In this document: positions 51,047-59,991 of the stretch, piece after piece
Layout of the letters: each line of letters opens with the position of its first letter
How positions within the stretch are numbered: the first letter of the stretch is position 1
Origin: Fusobacterium varium
GTDB taxonomy: Bacteria > Fusobacteriota > Fusobacteriia > Fusobacteriales > Fusobacteriaceae
Direction: 5' to 3'
Assembly (NCBI GenBank): GCA_021531615.1
Contig: JADYUE010000007.1
Span: 1 to 64,000, forward strand
Length of the DNA stretch: 64,000 nt
Made by a program: the position numbers and the translations under genes
The notes under the pieces: generated by a model
Told to the model about the DNA's origin: nothing
The model's database searches: none
The model's input: the letters and a program-made list of their open reading frames with translations, nothing else

Positions 51047-51913
51047 TTATTTAATTAAACTATATAAAAGTTCAATCTCCTCTTTCCAAATAGTATCATC
51101 TATTGTTTCAAGAATAATAGGTATATTGTCAAATCTAGGATCATTCATAAGTCTTTCAAAAAACTCCATTCCTAGAACACCTTTCCCTATGCTGTCATGT
51201 CTATCTTTTCTAGTTCCAGTATCAAACTTAGAATCATTTAGATGTACAGCTTTTAGATATTTAAACCCTATATGCTTTTCAAACTCTGACATAGTGTTTT
51301 CATATCCAGCCTCATCTTTAAGCTCATAACCAGCACATAGAGAGTGGCAAGTGTCAATACATACTCCAACTCTATCTTTATTCTCAATTTTTTCAATTAT
51401 CTTTCCAATATGTTCAAATTTATATCCCATATTTGAACCTTGTCCAGCAGTTGTTTCCAATACAACTATTGCATACTCTGTGGCATCAATAGCCTTGTTG
51501 ATACAATCAGCAATATTTTCTATACATTTTTCCTCGCTGATCTCATTTAAGTGACTTCCAGGGTGTGTATTTAGATATTTTAACCCCAATGCCTCACATC
51601 TTTTCATCTCATCAATAAAGGCATTTAATGATTTTTCTCTCTTTTCTGTGTCCTCTGCTCCTAAATTGATAAGATAGCTATCATGGGGTAATACATAATC
51701 AGCACTATAACCATTTTCAACCATAGCTTTTTTAAATTTAGCTATATCTTCATCTGTATATGGTTTTGCATCCCAACGTCTTTGATTTTTTAGAAATAGA
51801 GCAAAAGCTCTGGCTCCTATCTCCTTAGCATTTTTAGGAGCATTGAAAACTCCACCTGTTGTACTTACATGTGCTCCAATAAATTTATTTTTAATTCTCT
51901 CTTCTCTACTCAT
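51047..51913 (-). CDS. nfo: Endonuclease IV (AP endonuclease)
   Basis: Endonuclease IV cuts DNA at abasic sites in base excision repair. The 288-residue TIM barrel shows FIGAHVSTTGGVFNAPKNA, LPHDSYLINLGA, LKYLNTHPGSHL, VVLETTAGQGSNMGYKFEHI, GVCIDTCHSLCAGYEL, LKAVHLNDSK, RHDSIGKGVLG and PIILETIDD, all zinc-ligand regions of the family. Length is standard. It heads a two-gene minus-strand unit. Confidence 0.96.
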   Translation of the reverse strand: MSREERIKNKFIGAHVSTTGGVFNAPKNAKEIGARAFALFLKNQRRWDAKPYTDEDIAKFKKAMVENGYSADYVLPHDSYLINLGAEDTEKREKSLNAFIDEMKRCEALGLKYLNTHPGSHLNEISEEKCIENIADCINKAIDATEYAIVVLETTAGQGSNMGYKFEHIGKIIEKIENKDRVGVCIDTCHSLCAGYELKDEAGYENTMSEFEKHIGFKYLKAVHLNDSKFDTGTRKDRHDSIGKGVLGMEFFERLMNDPRFDNIPIILETIDDTIWKEEIELLYSLIK

Positions 51914-52235
51914 TTTTTCTCCTTTTCTTTGATAACAATATTATACCACAATTAGAGCTAAATACAATATTTTGAAAGGAATAATTGATTAAATAGAAAT
52001 TAGTTTTATAGCATAATTTTTTTATTATATTAAATAAAAACTCCTTTTTTTAATATGAAAAACAATTTGATATAAGAAATTTATTTTGATTATTATTTCT
52101 AACTTTAGAATATAATTTAATATTTTAATTTTATAAAAAAATATTTTTTTGGTAAATTATCTACCTATTTTTAGTAAACCTATTTTCTATAATTTTCGTA
52201 TCAGCAAGAGCAAAGAAAGATTAGGAGGAAAACAG
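51914..52235. other. AT-rich boundary region before the defence island
   Basis: About 320 nt with no plausible gene. It contains the divergent promoters for nfo (minus) and the PRTase gene (plus). The sequence is strikingly AT-rich, and it marks the switch from metabolic to defence genes. Confidence 0.4.
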
Positions 52236-52931
52236 ATGAAAAATAATAGTTATATGAAAGTAAGATTAAGAAAAAGACCAGAGATAGAGGGAATATCTCT
52301 ATTTCATTATGTAAAAAGTGGTATTAATCCTCAAAGAGAGAATTTACGTAATTTAGTGTTTAAATTTAAAGGAGAAACTTCATCAAGTGAGTTATTTAGA
52401 AAATTTTTAGCTGAGAAAATATCTCAATATTTACCTTTAATATTTGATTGTAAAAAAGAGGATTTAGTGTTATTATGTGTTCCTACTTCTAAAAAAGAGA
52501 AACTTGAAGGAAGATATAAAGGATTTTGCAATAAATTAACTTCAATGGGATTAAAGGCTGATTATGAAACTCTATATTTAAGTGAAGATGTAACAACAAA
52601 GCATATGAGTCAATATTGTCCAAATAGTAGTGGAGCAAAAACATTTGATAGATGTATCAGATTAAAAAGAGAGAATTTAGCAAAATTAAAAGGTAAAAAA
52701 GTTGTAATTTTTGATGATGTTATAACAAATGGGCATAATATTAAAGATTGCTATGATCTATTAAGAGCTAATGGAATAGATGCTAAATTTTTAACTTTAG
52801 CAAGAACATATAATGAAGTTTATGAGATTGGAAATAGTTCTTCAACTATTTATGAATATGATGGGGGAACAGAAGGATTAATGAAAAATTTAATTGATTT
52901 TGTAAACTCAATGGAAAAAACAGCAATTTAA
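52236..52931 (+). CDS. Phosphoribosyltransferase-domain protein, ShosT-like candidate toxin
   Basis: The 231-residue protein has a PRTase core: LVLLCVPTSKKEKLEGRY in the middle and the PRPP-binding VVIFDDVITNGHNIKDC (about 165-181), as in ComF-type enzymes. ATG at 52236 follows TTAGGAGG; the longer frame has no ribosome site. The next gene, 24 nt on, is DprA-like. A PRTase toxin with a DprA-family antitoxin is the layout of the anti-phage toxin-antitoxin ShosTA. ComF-like competence function is the alternative, but competence genes are absent around it. Confidence 0.75.
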   Translation: MKNNSYMKVRLRKRPEIEGISLFHYVKSGINPQRENLRNLVFKFKGETSSSELFRKFLAEKISQYLPLIFDCKKEDLVLLCVPTSKKEKLEGRYKGFCNKLTSMGLKADYETLYLSEDVTTKHMSQYCPNSSGAKTFDRCIRLKRENLAKLKGKKVVIFDDVITNGHNIKDCYDLLRANGIDAKFLTLARTYNEVYEIGNSSSTIYEYDGGTEGLMKNLIDFVNSMEKTAI

Positions 52932-52955
52932 TTTTTATAGATAGGAGAAAAGGAA

Positions 52956-54047
52956 ATGTATACAAAAGAAGAGATGATAATATTTTCAATACTATATTCA
53001 GAGATAATACAAGGAAGATTTGTAAGACAAAAATATGATTCAGAATTACTATATTTAGTATTAAAAAATTCTATAAATGAAAATATAAATATTTTTAAAG
53101 ATAGTGGAAAAAATTTAATTTTAGAAAAAGCTGGAAAAGAATATATAAAAACTTACCCTAAAAAAGATTTAGGAAAAAGAATGGAGATAATTGAAAATCT
53201 ATTTTCAAACTTTGATTATGATAAATATATGAAAAAAGCTAAAGAAGAATTATATCTAGCAGAAGAAAACAACATAAAAATAGTTACATTATTAGATAAA
53301 ACTTATCCTAAAAACTTAAAAGAACTATCTGTACCACCATTTGTAATCTACTATAAAGGATATCTGCCACAAGATAGGGAGTTAGAAAAATCTTTAGCAA
53401 TAATAGGAACAAGAACACCAGATAAAAAGTATGGTAATAGAATTGCTAAAAATCTAGGAGAGATTCTTTTAAATAGAGGTTGGTGGAATATAAGTGGATT
53501 AGCAACAGGTTGTGATGAGTATGGACATATAGGTAGTTTAGGAGCTACAGGAGCTATATTAGGACAAGGTTTAGCAACAGATCTATTTCCAGAACAAAAC
53601 AGAGAGTTGGCTAGAAAAATAATAGAAAATAATGGATTTTTGATGTCAGAATTGCCACCAAGTACGAAAAGTGTAAATCTCTATTTTATTTTAAGAAATA
53701 GACTTCAATCTGGATTGACAAAAGGGATATTTGTAGTGGAAACTTCTGATAACTCTGGAACTTTACATACTGTAAAATATTCATTGGAGCAGGGGAGAGA
53801 AACATATGTGTTAGATGTGAGAGAGGTAGCAGATTTAAGAAAAGAAGAGGTAGTTAAGGGGAATATAAAGCTTTTAGATGAAAAAGAAAAGATAGCTGGA
53901 AATGTAACAATCTCTAAAAAATTAAAAGAAAAGATTATAGGGGTAAAGAAGTTAAGAGATTTTGAAAATATTTTAATAGGTAAAGAGGAAAAAATAAATA
54001 TAAATTTTTCAATGGAAAATAGAGAAGTGCAGGAAAAATTGTGGTAA
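52956..54047 (+). CDS. DprA/Smf-family protein, ShosA-like candidate antitoxin
   Basis: The 363-residue protein has the DprA Rossmann core: KIVTLLDKTYPKNLKELSVPPFVIYYKGYL, LAIIGTRTPDKKYG, WWNISGLATGCDEYGH, GATGAILGQGLATDLFP, LMSELPPSTKSVNLYFILRNRLQSGL and VVETSDNSGTLHTVKYSLEQGR. Chromosomal DprA has GSRxxSxYG and GxAxGID; here GTR and GCDE replace them, which suggests a divergent, non-competence member. Pairing with the PRTase gene supports a ShosA-like role. A terminator follows, shared with the CRISPR remnant. Confidence 0.78.
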   Translation: MYTKEEMIIFSILYSEIIQGRFVRQKYDSELLYLVLKNSINENINIFKDSGKNLILEKAGKEYIKTYPKKDLGKRMEIIENLFSNFDYDKYMKKAKEELYLAEENNIKIVTLLDKTYPKNLKELSVPPFVIYYKGYLPQDRELEKSLAIIGTRTPDKKYGNRIAKNLGEILLNRGWWNISGLATGCDEYGHIGSLGATGAILGQGLATDLFPEQNRELARKIIENNGFLMSELPPSTKSVNLYFILRNRLQSGLTKGIFVVETSDNSGTLHTVKYSLEQGRETYVLDVREVADLRKEEVVKGNIKLLDEKEKIAGNVTISKKLKEKIIGVKKLRDFENILIGKEEKININFSMENREVQEKLW

Positions 54048-54091
54048 AAACTTATAAATAAGGGGATATATTTATAAGTTTATTGCTTAAT

Positions 54092-54123
54092 TAAAAAGAG
54101 AACTTTAATAGTTCTCTTTTTTT
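54092..54123. terminator. Bidirectional terminator between DprA-like gene and CRISPR remnant
   Basis: AAAAAGAGAACT...AGTTCTCTTTTT is symmetrical with A and T runs on both sides. It ends the DprA-like transcript and, on the minus strand, directly follows the solo repeat. Confidence 0.8.
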
Positions 54124-54156
54124 GTAACCTTATTTTAACTGGTAATGTCTCCTAAT
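54121..54156 (-). CRISPR. Collapsed CRISPR array: single degenerate repeat, no spacer
   Basis: Read on the minus strand, ATTAGGAGACATTACC is identical to the start of the array A repeat; the rest is degenerate (AGTTAAAATAAGGTTACAAA instead of ATTTAAAATAAGGTTTAAAAC). The leader precedes it and a terminator follows at once. So the array next to the cas operon holds one repeat and no spacer. Confidence 0.75.
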
Positions 54157-54409
54157 AGGTAAATCGCTGAAACCCTCAATTTATGATACTTGGTTCAATG
54201 TGAATAAAGTATGTATAGGTTTGTGCTTTAAACACACTTTTTATTTTCTTCCCTATATTAGAAACAATTTTTTCTATTTTTGTTATATAACAGAGGTTAT
54301 AATACTCTCTATTTTTCATTCTTTGCAGCTTTCTTTAGTAATAATAGATTTTTTCTACCCTTTTCTTTATCTTAGTTAGAATTATAACATATAGTTTTTT
54401 AAAAATCAA
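54157..54409 (-). promoter_or_regulatory. CRISPR leader with promoter, homologous to 14380-14637
   Basis: TTGATT (54404-54409) and TATAAT (54381-54386) on the minus strand are 17 nt apart. The roughly 220-nt leader shares CTCTGTTATATAACAAAAAT, CAAACCTATAC, TTATTCACATTG, ACCAAGT and TTACCTATTAGGAG blocks with the array A leader. It points away from the cas genes. Confidence 0.75.
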
Positions 54410-54724
54410 CTTTAAAAAAAGTAAAAATCTTCCCCAAAAAAGAAAGAGGGAAGTATAAAATTAAAATATCTCAAAGAAAAGAGTATATGGAACTTTATAT
54501 TTCAAGACATTGTGTATGCCAATAAATAAAGAGGAGTATTTAAGAAGTTATAAATATGGCTATATTCCAAACTATGATTTTTATAAACAAGATGTAATTT
54601 ATATGTGAAATAACAAGTAATTTTAATAGAAAAATTTTTTAAAATAAAGATTTAAGGATAGTTCTATTGATTTTTTTAATAATGTTGTAAAATGAAGATA
54701 TAGAGGTACAAAGGAAGTCGATAT
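54410..54724. other. Cas operon upstream region with a 30-codon frame at 54516-54608
   Basis: A short frame MPINKEEYLRSYKYGY...QDVIYM (54516-54608) lacks a convincing ribosome site and looks like a gene fragment of unknown origin. The cas promoter may be TTGATT (about 54666) with TAAAAT (about 54688). Otherwise nothing is seen. Confidence 0.35.
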
Positions 54725-55390
54725 ATGTATAGATTGATAATAAAATTTAAGGGAAAAGAGATAAAAATAAAAGAAAATATTTTAAGATTTGAAGTTTTGA
54801 GTTGTTTAAAGCTACAAGATGAAGTATTTCACCTAAAGGAGATTAAATTAGAAAAAAATAGTTTGATTTTAAAAATAGATGGGAAAGAGTTTCTAAATAA
54901 GTTAATAAATGAGATTACTAAATTAAAGTTAGAAAATAGAAAATTAAAGATTTTAAATTTTAATTTAGATATACAAGAGGTAAAGTTAGAGAAGTGTAAA
55001 AGATTATTGGAAGATAAAATATTAACAATAGATTTTTTAACTCCAACACTATTTAAAATCAGTTCTAATTTTAAAGGTGAGTATTCCAACTATCTATTTT
55101 TCTCTTGGTTATTGAGAAAATTTAATAAAGCTCTTCTTAAAGAAAATAAAATCAATATTTCAAGAGAGAATATTGAGAAAATCAATATAATTGACAATAG
55201 TTTAGAAAGTGTAGAGGTTCAATTAAATGATTTTATAACTACAGCTTTTAAAGGAAAATTAAAATTAGATTTTGAAAATATAGATAGTGAGTTTATTGAA
55301 AACTTTGAAAATATATTAAACTATGGATTGAAAAATGGAGTAGGTTATAAAAATAAAAATGGTTATGGAAAAATAGAAATAAATAGCTAA
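54725..55390 (+). CDS. cas6: Cas6-family CRISPR RNA endoribonuclease
   Basis: Cas6 cuts precursor CRISPR RNA within repeats. The 221-residue protein is highly charged with a ferredoxin-like pattern: LTIDFLTPTLFKISSNF in the middle, LFFSWLLRKFN, VEVQLNDFITTAFKGKLKLDF, and a C-terminal glycine-rich loop NYGLKNGVGYKNKNGYGKIEI typical of Cas6. Catalytic residues cannot be fixed by eye. It is the first gene of the effector operon, 10 nt before cas10, and is what would process array A transcripts. Confidence 0.82.
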   Translation: MYRLIIKFKGKEIKIKENILRFEVLSCLKLQDEVFHLKEIKLEKNSLILKIDGKEFLNKLINEITKLKLENRKLKILNFNLDIQEVKLEKCKRLLEDKILTIDFLTPTLFKISSNFKGEYSNYLFFSWLLRKFNKALLKENKINISRENIEKINIIDNSLESVEVQLNDFITTAFKGKLKLDFENIDSEFIENFENILNYGLKNGVGYKNKNGYGKIEINS

Positions 55391-55400
55391 GGGGGTATTT

Positions 55401-57122
55401 ATGTCAAGATATATTATGACTGTGGAAACAGTTAAGATTAAAGATTTTTTATTTTCTACTAATAAGTTGAGAATAATAAGAGGAGCAAGTTATCTTTTAG
55501 ATTATCTAAATCAAATAATTGTTCCAGAAATATTAAAAAATAATGGGGTTAAAAAAGAGGATATTATCTATATAGGAGCTGGAAATGCTAAGTTTTTTGT
55601 AGATAGTGAAGATACAGCTAAAAAAATAGCTGAAGAGGTAAAAAAAGCATATAAAATAAAAGCTCCTAATTCAAAAATTGTAGCCTCTTTTGCTGAAACA
55701 GAGTATAAAGTAGGTGGAGATAATAGCAAAAATAGAAGAAAGATTTGGGAAGATATAGATAAATTAGCTGAAAATACAGCAATTGAAAAAAGTAAAGGTT
55801 TCCCTATGATGAATCTTGATTTTATAGGAGTTGAGAAATGTGAACTTTGTGGAAGAAATTCAGCTCAAATATCAGTGAAGAATTTAGAAAGAGATTTAGA
55901 GAATATAGGCTTAGTTGTAAAAGATGGAAAGGTAATTCTTGATAATTATTCATTAAGAATACCAGCACTTAGAGAGCAAATAAAGGATTTAACAGGTACA
56001 AGTGGAGATAATAAAGGAATTATTTGTGAAGAGTGTTTAAGAAAACTTATATTCTCAAATAGAATTAAAGAGATTGAAGATAAAAATTTAGAAAATGAAA
56101 ATAGAAAGAAAATCAGTTTCTATAATAATATGAAAGAAAAATTTAAAAATATTGAGCTTGGAACAGAGATAAGTGACTATGAAAATGGAAAGAGCTTTAT
56201 AGGGTTTATGTATAGTGATGGAGATGGATTGGGAGATTTCTTAAAAAATATATCTGATAAGTTTAAAAAAGAAACTAATAATCCAAAAGTTGAAGAGGAG
56301 TATTTAGGTTTCTTAAATAAATTTAGTGAAACATTGGATAAAAATACAAAAGAGGCTCTTATTGAAGCTATAGGTGAGATTTTTGATAAAAAGAAAGATG
56401 AGAAGAGATTTGGTGAGTTTCTAATTGTTGGAGGAGATGATGTTTGTGCAGTATTTAATCCAGAATTAGTATTAGAACTTTCTGAAAAATTCCAAAGAAT
56501 ATTTGAAAAGAAAATGAAAATTTATATACAAGATACAAAGGCTAAAGATAGTAGAATAACTTCTTCTTCAGGGGTTATTATAGCAAAATCTAAAACACCA
56601 GCTTTTCAACTTTTTGAACAGGCATTAAAACTTCAAAAACTTGCTAAAGCTAAGAGATATGAGCATAGTGCTAAAACAGGATTTATTGATTTCCAAGTTA
56701 TAGGTTCTGAAGGTTGTGTTGATATAGATAGCTTTAGAAAAACAATAAATAAAAAAGATGAAGTTAAGAAAAAAGATAATCTAGTTATGGAAAGACCATA
56801 TGCTATTGATATAGAGGAAAGTTCAAAAGTTAAAAATGTAGAGAAATTATTTACTACAATAAAGGAATTAAAAGAGATTAAGTTTCCAAAGAATAAATTA
56901 AGATATATTTATGAGCTAAAGAGAGATGAAAAATTAGAAGATTTTGAAAAGAAAATGGAGTTTATAAATATTCTTTCTAAAATGAAAGATGAGCACATTA
57001 ACTTTATAAAGGAAAATTATAATATTGACTATGATTACCAAGAGTTTGAAAAATATTTTAACAATATTTTTGATATTGTAGAGCTATATGATTTTGTAGG
57101 TGGTGAAGCTGATGAAAATTAA
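55401..57122 (+). CDS. cas10: Cas10, GGDD-type, without HD nuclease domain
   Basis: Cas10 is the signature subunit of type III CRISPR effectors and makes cyclic oligoadenylate after target RNA binding. The 573-residue protein starts directly with a palm-like segment and has no N-terminal HD domain. It shows a zinc finger (CELCGRNSAQ...CEECLRKL), the first palm motif FMYSDGDGLGDFL (about 272) and the catalytic FLIVGGDDVCAVF (about 345). Absence of HD with an intact GGDD is typical of subtype III-D. No DNase is expected; signalling to the Csx1-like protein is. Confidence 0.92.
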   Translation: MSRYIMTVETVKIKDFLFSTNKLRIIRGASYLLDYLNQIIVPEILKNNGVKKEDIIYIGAGNAKFFVDSEDTAKKIAEEVKKAYKIKAPNSKIVASFAETEYKVGGDNSKNRRKIWEDIDKLAENTAIEKSKGFPMMNLDFIGVEKCELCGRNSAQISVKNLERDLENIGLVVKDGKVILDNYSLRIPALREQIKDLTGTSGDNKGIICEECLRKLIFSNRIKEIEDKNLENENRKKISFYNNMKEKFKNIELGTEISDYENGKSFIGFMYSDGDGLGDFLKNISDKFKKETNNPKVEEEYLGFLNKFSETLDKNTKEALIEAIGEIFDKKKDEKRFGEFLIVGGDDVCAVFNPELVLELSEKFQRIFEKKMKIYIQDTKAKDSRITSSSGVIIAKSKTPAFQLFEQALKLQKLAKAKRYEHSAKTGFIDFQVIGSEGCVDIDSFRKTINKKDEVKKKDNLVMERPYAIDIEESSKVKNVEKLFTTIKELKEIKFPKNKLRYIYELKRDEKLEDFEKKMEFINILSKMKDEHINFIKENYNIDYDYQEFEKYFNNIFDIVELYDFVGGEADEN

Positions 57123-58728
57123 TTACACAGTTAAACTTAAAACTCCTGCTCTTACAGCATCTTTAGGGATAATAGGGAAAGATATAGATGTAGTTGTAAA
57201 AGTAGATAGTAAAGGAAAACCATTTTTTAATGGAAAGCATATAAAGGGGATTTTAAAAGAGAGAGTAACTCAATTTAAGTTGGGATTGGGAGAATCTGAA
57301 GAGGAAACAAAAAAATTTATAGATAAATATTTTGGTAAAGAGGGAAATTACATTAAAGATAATAACTTTGATAAGATAAGATTTTCCAATTTAGTTTTAG
57401 TTGATAAGAATAATTACAATATTGATGATAGATATGGAATAAAAATAGATAGAAAAACTAGAACAACTGTTCACAACTCTCTTTTTAGATATGAGCATAT
57501 AACAGCTGGAACAGAGTTTAAGGGAGATATAGAAGTTCCTGATAAGATAGATAGAGAGGATCTAAAATTTATATTAGCTTGTCTATTTCACTTAGATACT
57601 ATTGGTGGTTTTAAATCTAGGGGAATTGGAAAAGTAGATGTATTTATTAAAGAAAGAGAGTTAAAATATAAAGAAAATGAGGATATTATTGATAATATAA
57701 TATCTGAAATTTTAAAAAGTAACAAAGAAAATTCAAAAGCAAATTTAAATGGAAAACTGAAAAAATATAGTTATACTTTAAGTTTAAAAGAGCCATTTAT
57801 ATTGACAGGTAGAGAGATAGGAAACTATGTAGAGGTAAGGGATTCTATTCAAGGTTCAACAGTTAGAGGGGCTATGATAGAGTACTTTGCAAAATCTAAA
57901 GATGTTTTATTGGAAGATCTGCTTTGTATAGAGGCATCAGATGCAATTTCTGGAGATATAAGTTTAGCTAGTAAGTTTATAACTAAGTATGCAATAAATG
58001 GAGATAAGATAGAGACAGATAAGATAGTAGATTCTAGAAATGAGATAGAGGATAAATCTAAGGGAAAAGGGGTAAAATTAGAGAGAAAAGGAACAACTAT
58101 GCTAAAAGCAAAGGGAAATGAGATTAGTATAGCTATTAACTCTCAAACTAAATCAGTAGAAGATGGAATGCTATTTAATAGTGAGTATCTACAATGTGAT
58201 GAAAAATTAATTGGAGATATAGTTTTACCAGAGGGATTAGTTGATGAAAATAAAGATTATACAATCTATCTTGGAAAGATGAAATCAAAAGGTTTTGGAG
58301 AAGCTGTTATAAAGTTTGGAAAATATGAGAAAGAGAGAGTTAATTTAAAAGCTAGAATAGAAAAGTTACAAAAACAAGCTAAGGAAAAGATTTTAACTTT
58401 TGATCTACAATCAGATTTAGTTCTACCATTTAATACTATATACAATGTAGGGGAGCAATTTAAATCATTGGTTGGAATTTCAAAGATGAAATTTATAGAA
58501 AATAAAAGTTATATTAACACAGGGAAACTAGGTGGATACAATATAATTAACAATATTAGAAAAGTTGATGAGCTGGTAATCACTAGAGGTAGTGTTTTAA
58601 CTTATGAGATAGATGATTTTAATAGTATTTTACCAAAACTTGAAGAGATAGAGGAAAAAGGGCTTGGACTTAGAAAAAATGAGGGATTTGGAAGAGTGAA
58701 AATCTCTAGTGAGAGAGGTGAAAAATAG
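57112..58728 (+). CDS. Cas7-Cas5 fusion protein (Csm3-like plus Csx10-like)
   Basis: The 538-residue protein holds two RAMP modules. Residues 1 to about 200 are Cas7/Csm3-like: GKPFFNGKHIKGILKERV, YGIKIDRKTRTTVHNSLFRYEHITAGTEF and LDTIGGFKSRGIGKVDV. From about 215 the second module (YTLSLKEPFILTGREIGNYVEVRDSIQGSTVRGAMIEYF, LGKMKSKGFGEAVIKFG, and EEKGLGLRKNEGFGRVKI at the end) resembles Csx10, the Cas5 of subtype III-D, which binds the crRNA 5' handle. Start 57112 overlaps the cas10 stop. GKDID near residue 25 may supply the Cas7 cleavage aspartate. Confidence 0.8.
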   Translation: MKINYTVKLKTPALTASLGIIGKDIDVVVKVDSKGKPFFNGKHIKGILKERVTQFKLGLGESEEETKKFIDKYFGKEGNYIKDNNFDKIRFSNLVLVDKNNYNIDDRYGIKIDRKTRTTVHNSLFRYEHITAGTEFKGDIEVPDKIDREDLKFILACLFHLDTIGGFKSRGIGKVDVFIKERELKYKENEDIIDNIISEILKSNKENSKANLNGKLKKYSYTLSLKEPFILTGREIGNYVEVRDSIQGSTVRGAMIEYFAKSKDVLLEDLLCIEASDAISGDISLASKFITKYAINGDKIETDKIVDSRNEIEDKSKGKGVKLERKGTTMLKAKGNEISIAINSQTKSVEDGMLFNSEYLQCDEKLIGDIVLPEGLVDENKDYTIYLGKMKSKGFGEAVIKFGKYEKERVNLKARIEKLQKQAKEKILTFDLQSDLVLPFNTIYNVGEQFKSLVGISKMKFIENKSYINTGKLGGYNIINNIRKVDELVITRGSVLTYEIDDFNSILPKLEEIEEKGLGLRKNEGFGRVKISSERGEK

Positions 58729-59195
58729 TGGAATTTGAAGTTACAAGAAAGAAAAAAGAGTATAAAAGTGAATTTCTTTTTGGAGAATTTACAGAAAGAA
58801 AAGAGATAAAAAAAGATAGTGAAAAATTAGCTGAGAGCAAAGAGGATATATTAAAAAAATATATTGAAAGGGAAGAATTTAAAAGAGCTTTAGATGGGGT
58901 AAACTCTAGCCAACTAAATAGATTTTATTCAATTTTAGAGGGAAGAAATTTTTCATTTAAAAGTAAAGAGATAGAAAAATTTGTTGAAGAGCAGATTGAA
59001 AGAAATGAAGAAAATAAAGGAACAAAAGAGTTCTATGAGTTTTTCAAAAAAAACTTTTTAGAAAATAGTGAGTTTCAAAGTGAAAATAAAAAGAATAGAG
59101 TAATTTTTGAGATGATAAAAAGATATGTTAGATATAGTATTGGTGCAAAAAAATTAAAAGAAGAAAAATTAGATGGAGAAAAGGGGGAAAATTAA
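58728..59195 (+). CDS. Cas11-like small helical subunit
   Basis: The 155-residue protein is almost entirely charged and helical (EDILKKYIEREEFKRAL, then KNRVIFEMIKRYVRYSIGAKKLKEE), as expected for the small subunit Cas11/Csm2. It starts with GTG overlapping the previous stop. The C-terminal IFEMIKRYVRYSIG is the kind of segment found in Csm2-like proteins. In the fused III-D variant the equivalent domain is joined to the Cas7-Cas5 protein; here it is separate. Assignment by position, size and composition. Confidence 0.7.
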   Translation: MEFEVTRKKKEYKSEFLFGEFTERKEIKKDSEKLAESKEDILKKYIEREEFKRALDGVNSSQLNRFYSILEGRNFSFKSKEIEKFVEEQIERNEENKGTKEFYEFFKKNFLENSEFQSENKKNRVIFEMIKRYVRYSIGAKKLKEEKLDGEKGEN

Positions 59196-59196
59196 T

Positions 59197-59979
59197 ATGG
59201 ATTTTTCAAAATTTGAGAATAGATACAAAATAACTGGTGAGTTAATAGTATTAACAGCTTTGCATATTGGTAGTGGAAAAGAGGGGGAAAATCATGATTC
59301 TCCATTTATGAGTTTAGAGGTAAATGGTGAGAAATTATATTATATTCCTGGTTCTTCATTTAGAGGATATTTAAGCACTAAGTTAGAGAGATTTTTAGAA
59401 GAGGATAATGGAATAGTTTTAAAGGATAAAAACACAAATGATAAATTAAACTCTGCTGATGTTAAACTAATTTTTGGTTATACTAATTTAGATGGAGAAA
59501 AAGATGAAGTTAAAAATAGAGTAGCTAAAAAATTAGGATATAAAGATCTAAAACAGATAGATAGTTTTAAAAGTATGGCTGGAAGAATACATATAGCTGA
59601 TATGAAGATCTTATCTGAGGTTGATTCTATAAAAAGAGATGGAATAAAAATTGATAGAAATACTGGAGCAACTGAAAAGGGAGCTAAATTTGACTATGAT
59701 GTGTTACCATCAGGAACAAAGTTTGAATTTGTTATGGAACTAGAAAATCTTGAAAAGTATCAAATTAACTTAGTAGCTTTAGCTTTACAAGATATTCTTG
59801 AAGGAGATCTTTTTGGAGGAAAACTTTCAAGAGGTATAGGAAAATGTAGATTAGATATAGATAAAATTGAATATGTAGATAAATCAAATCTAAAAGATTA
59901 TCTTTTCAAAAGAAAGATGGGAACTCTTAAAAAAGAGGATTTCTTAAAAATAGATGATATTGATTTAGTAATAGAATAG
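59197..59979 (+). CDS. Cas7/Csm3-like backbone subunit
   Basis: The 260-residue RAMP starts MDFSKFENRYKITGELIV. It shows TALHIGSGKEGENHDSPFM with an aspartate in the loop that cuts target RNA in Csm3, IPGSSFRGYLSTKLERFL, the thumb-like DGIKIDRNTGATEKGAKFDYDVLPSGTKF and FGGKLSRGIGKCRL. The start at 59197 has AAGGGGG upstream. It is probably one of the target-cleaving backbone subunits. Length is near that of Csm3. Confidence 0.87.
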   Translation: MDFSKFENRYKITGELIVLTALHIGSGKEGENHDSPFMSLEVNGEKLYYIPGSSFRGYLSTKLERFLEEDNGIVLKDKNTNDKLNSADVKLIFGYTNLDGEKDEVKNRVAKKLGYKDLKQIDSFKSMAGRIHIADMKILSEVDSIKRDGIKIDRNTGATEKGAKFDYDVLPSGTKFEFVMELENLEKYQINLVALALQDILEGDLFGGKLSRGIGKCRLDIDKIEYVDKSNLKDYLFKRKMGTLKKEDFLKIDDIDLVIE

Positions 59980-59991
59980 GAGGGAGCTATA

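Noticed and set aside
54516-54608. 30-codon frame upstream of cas6 as a real gene
   Set aside because: No convincing ribosome site, no recognisable domain and no overlap with the operon; treated as a possible fragment only.
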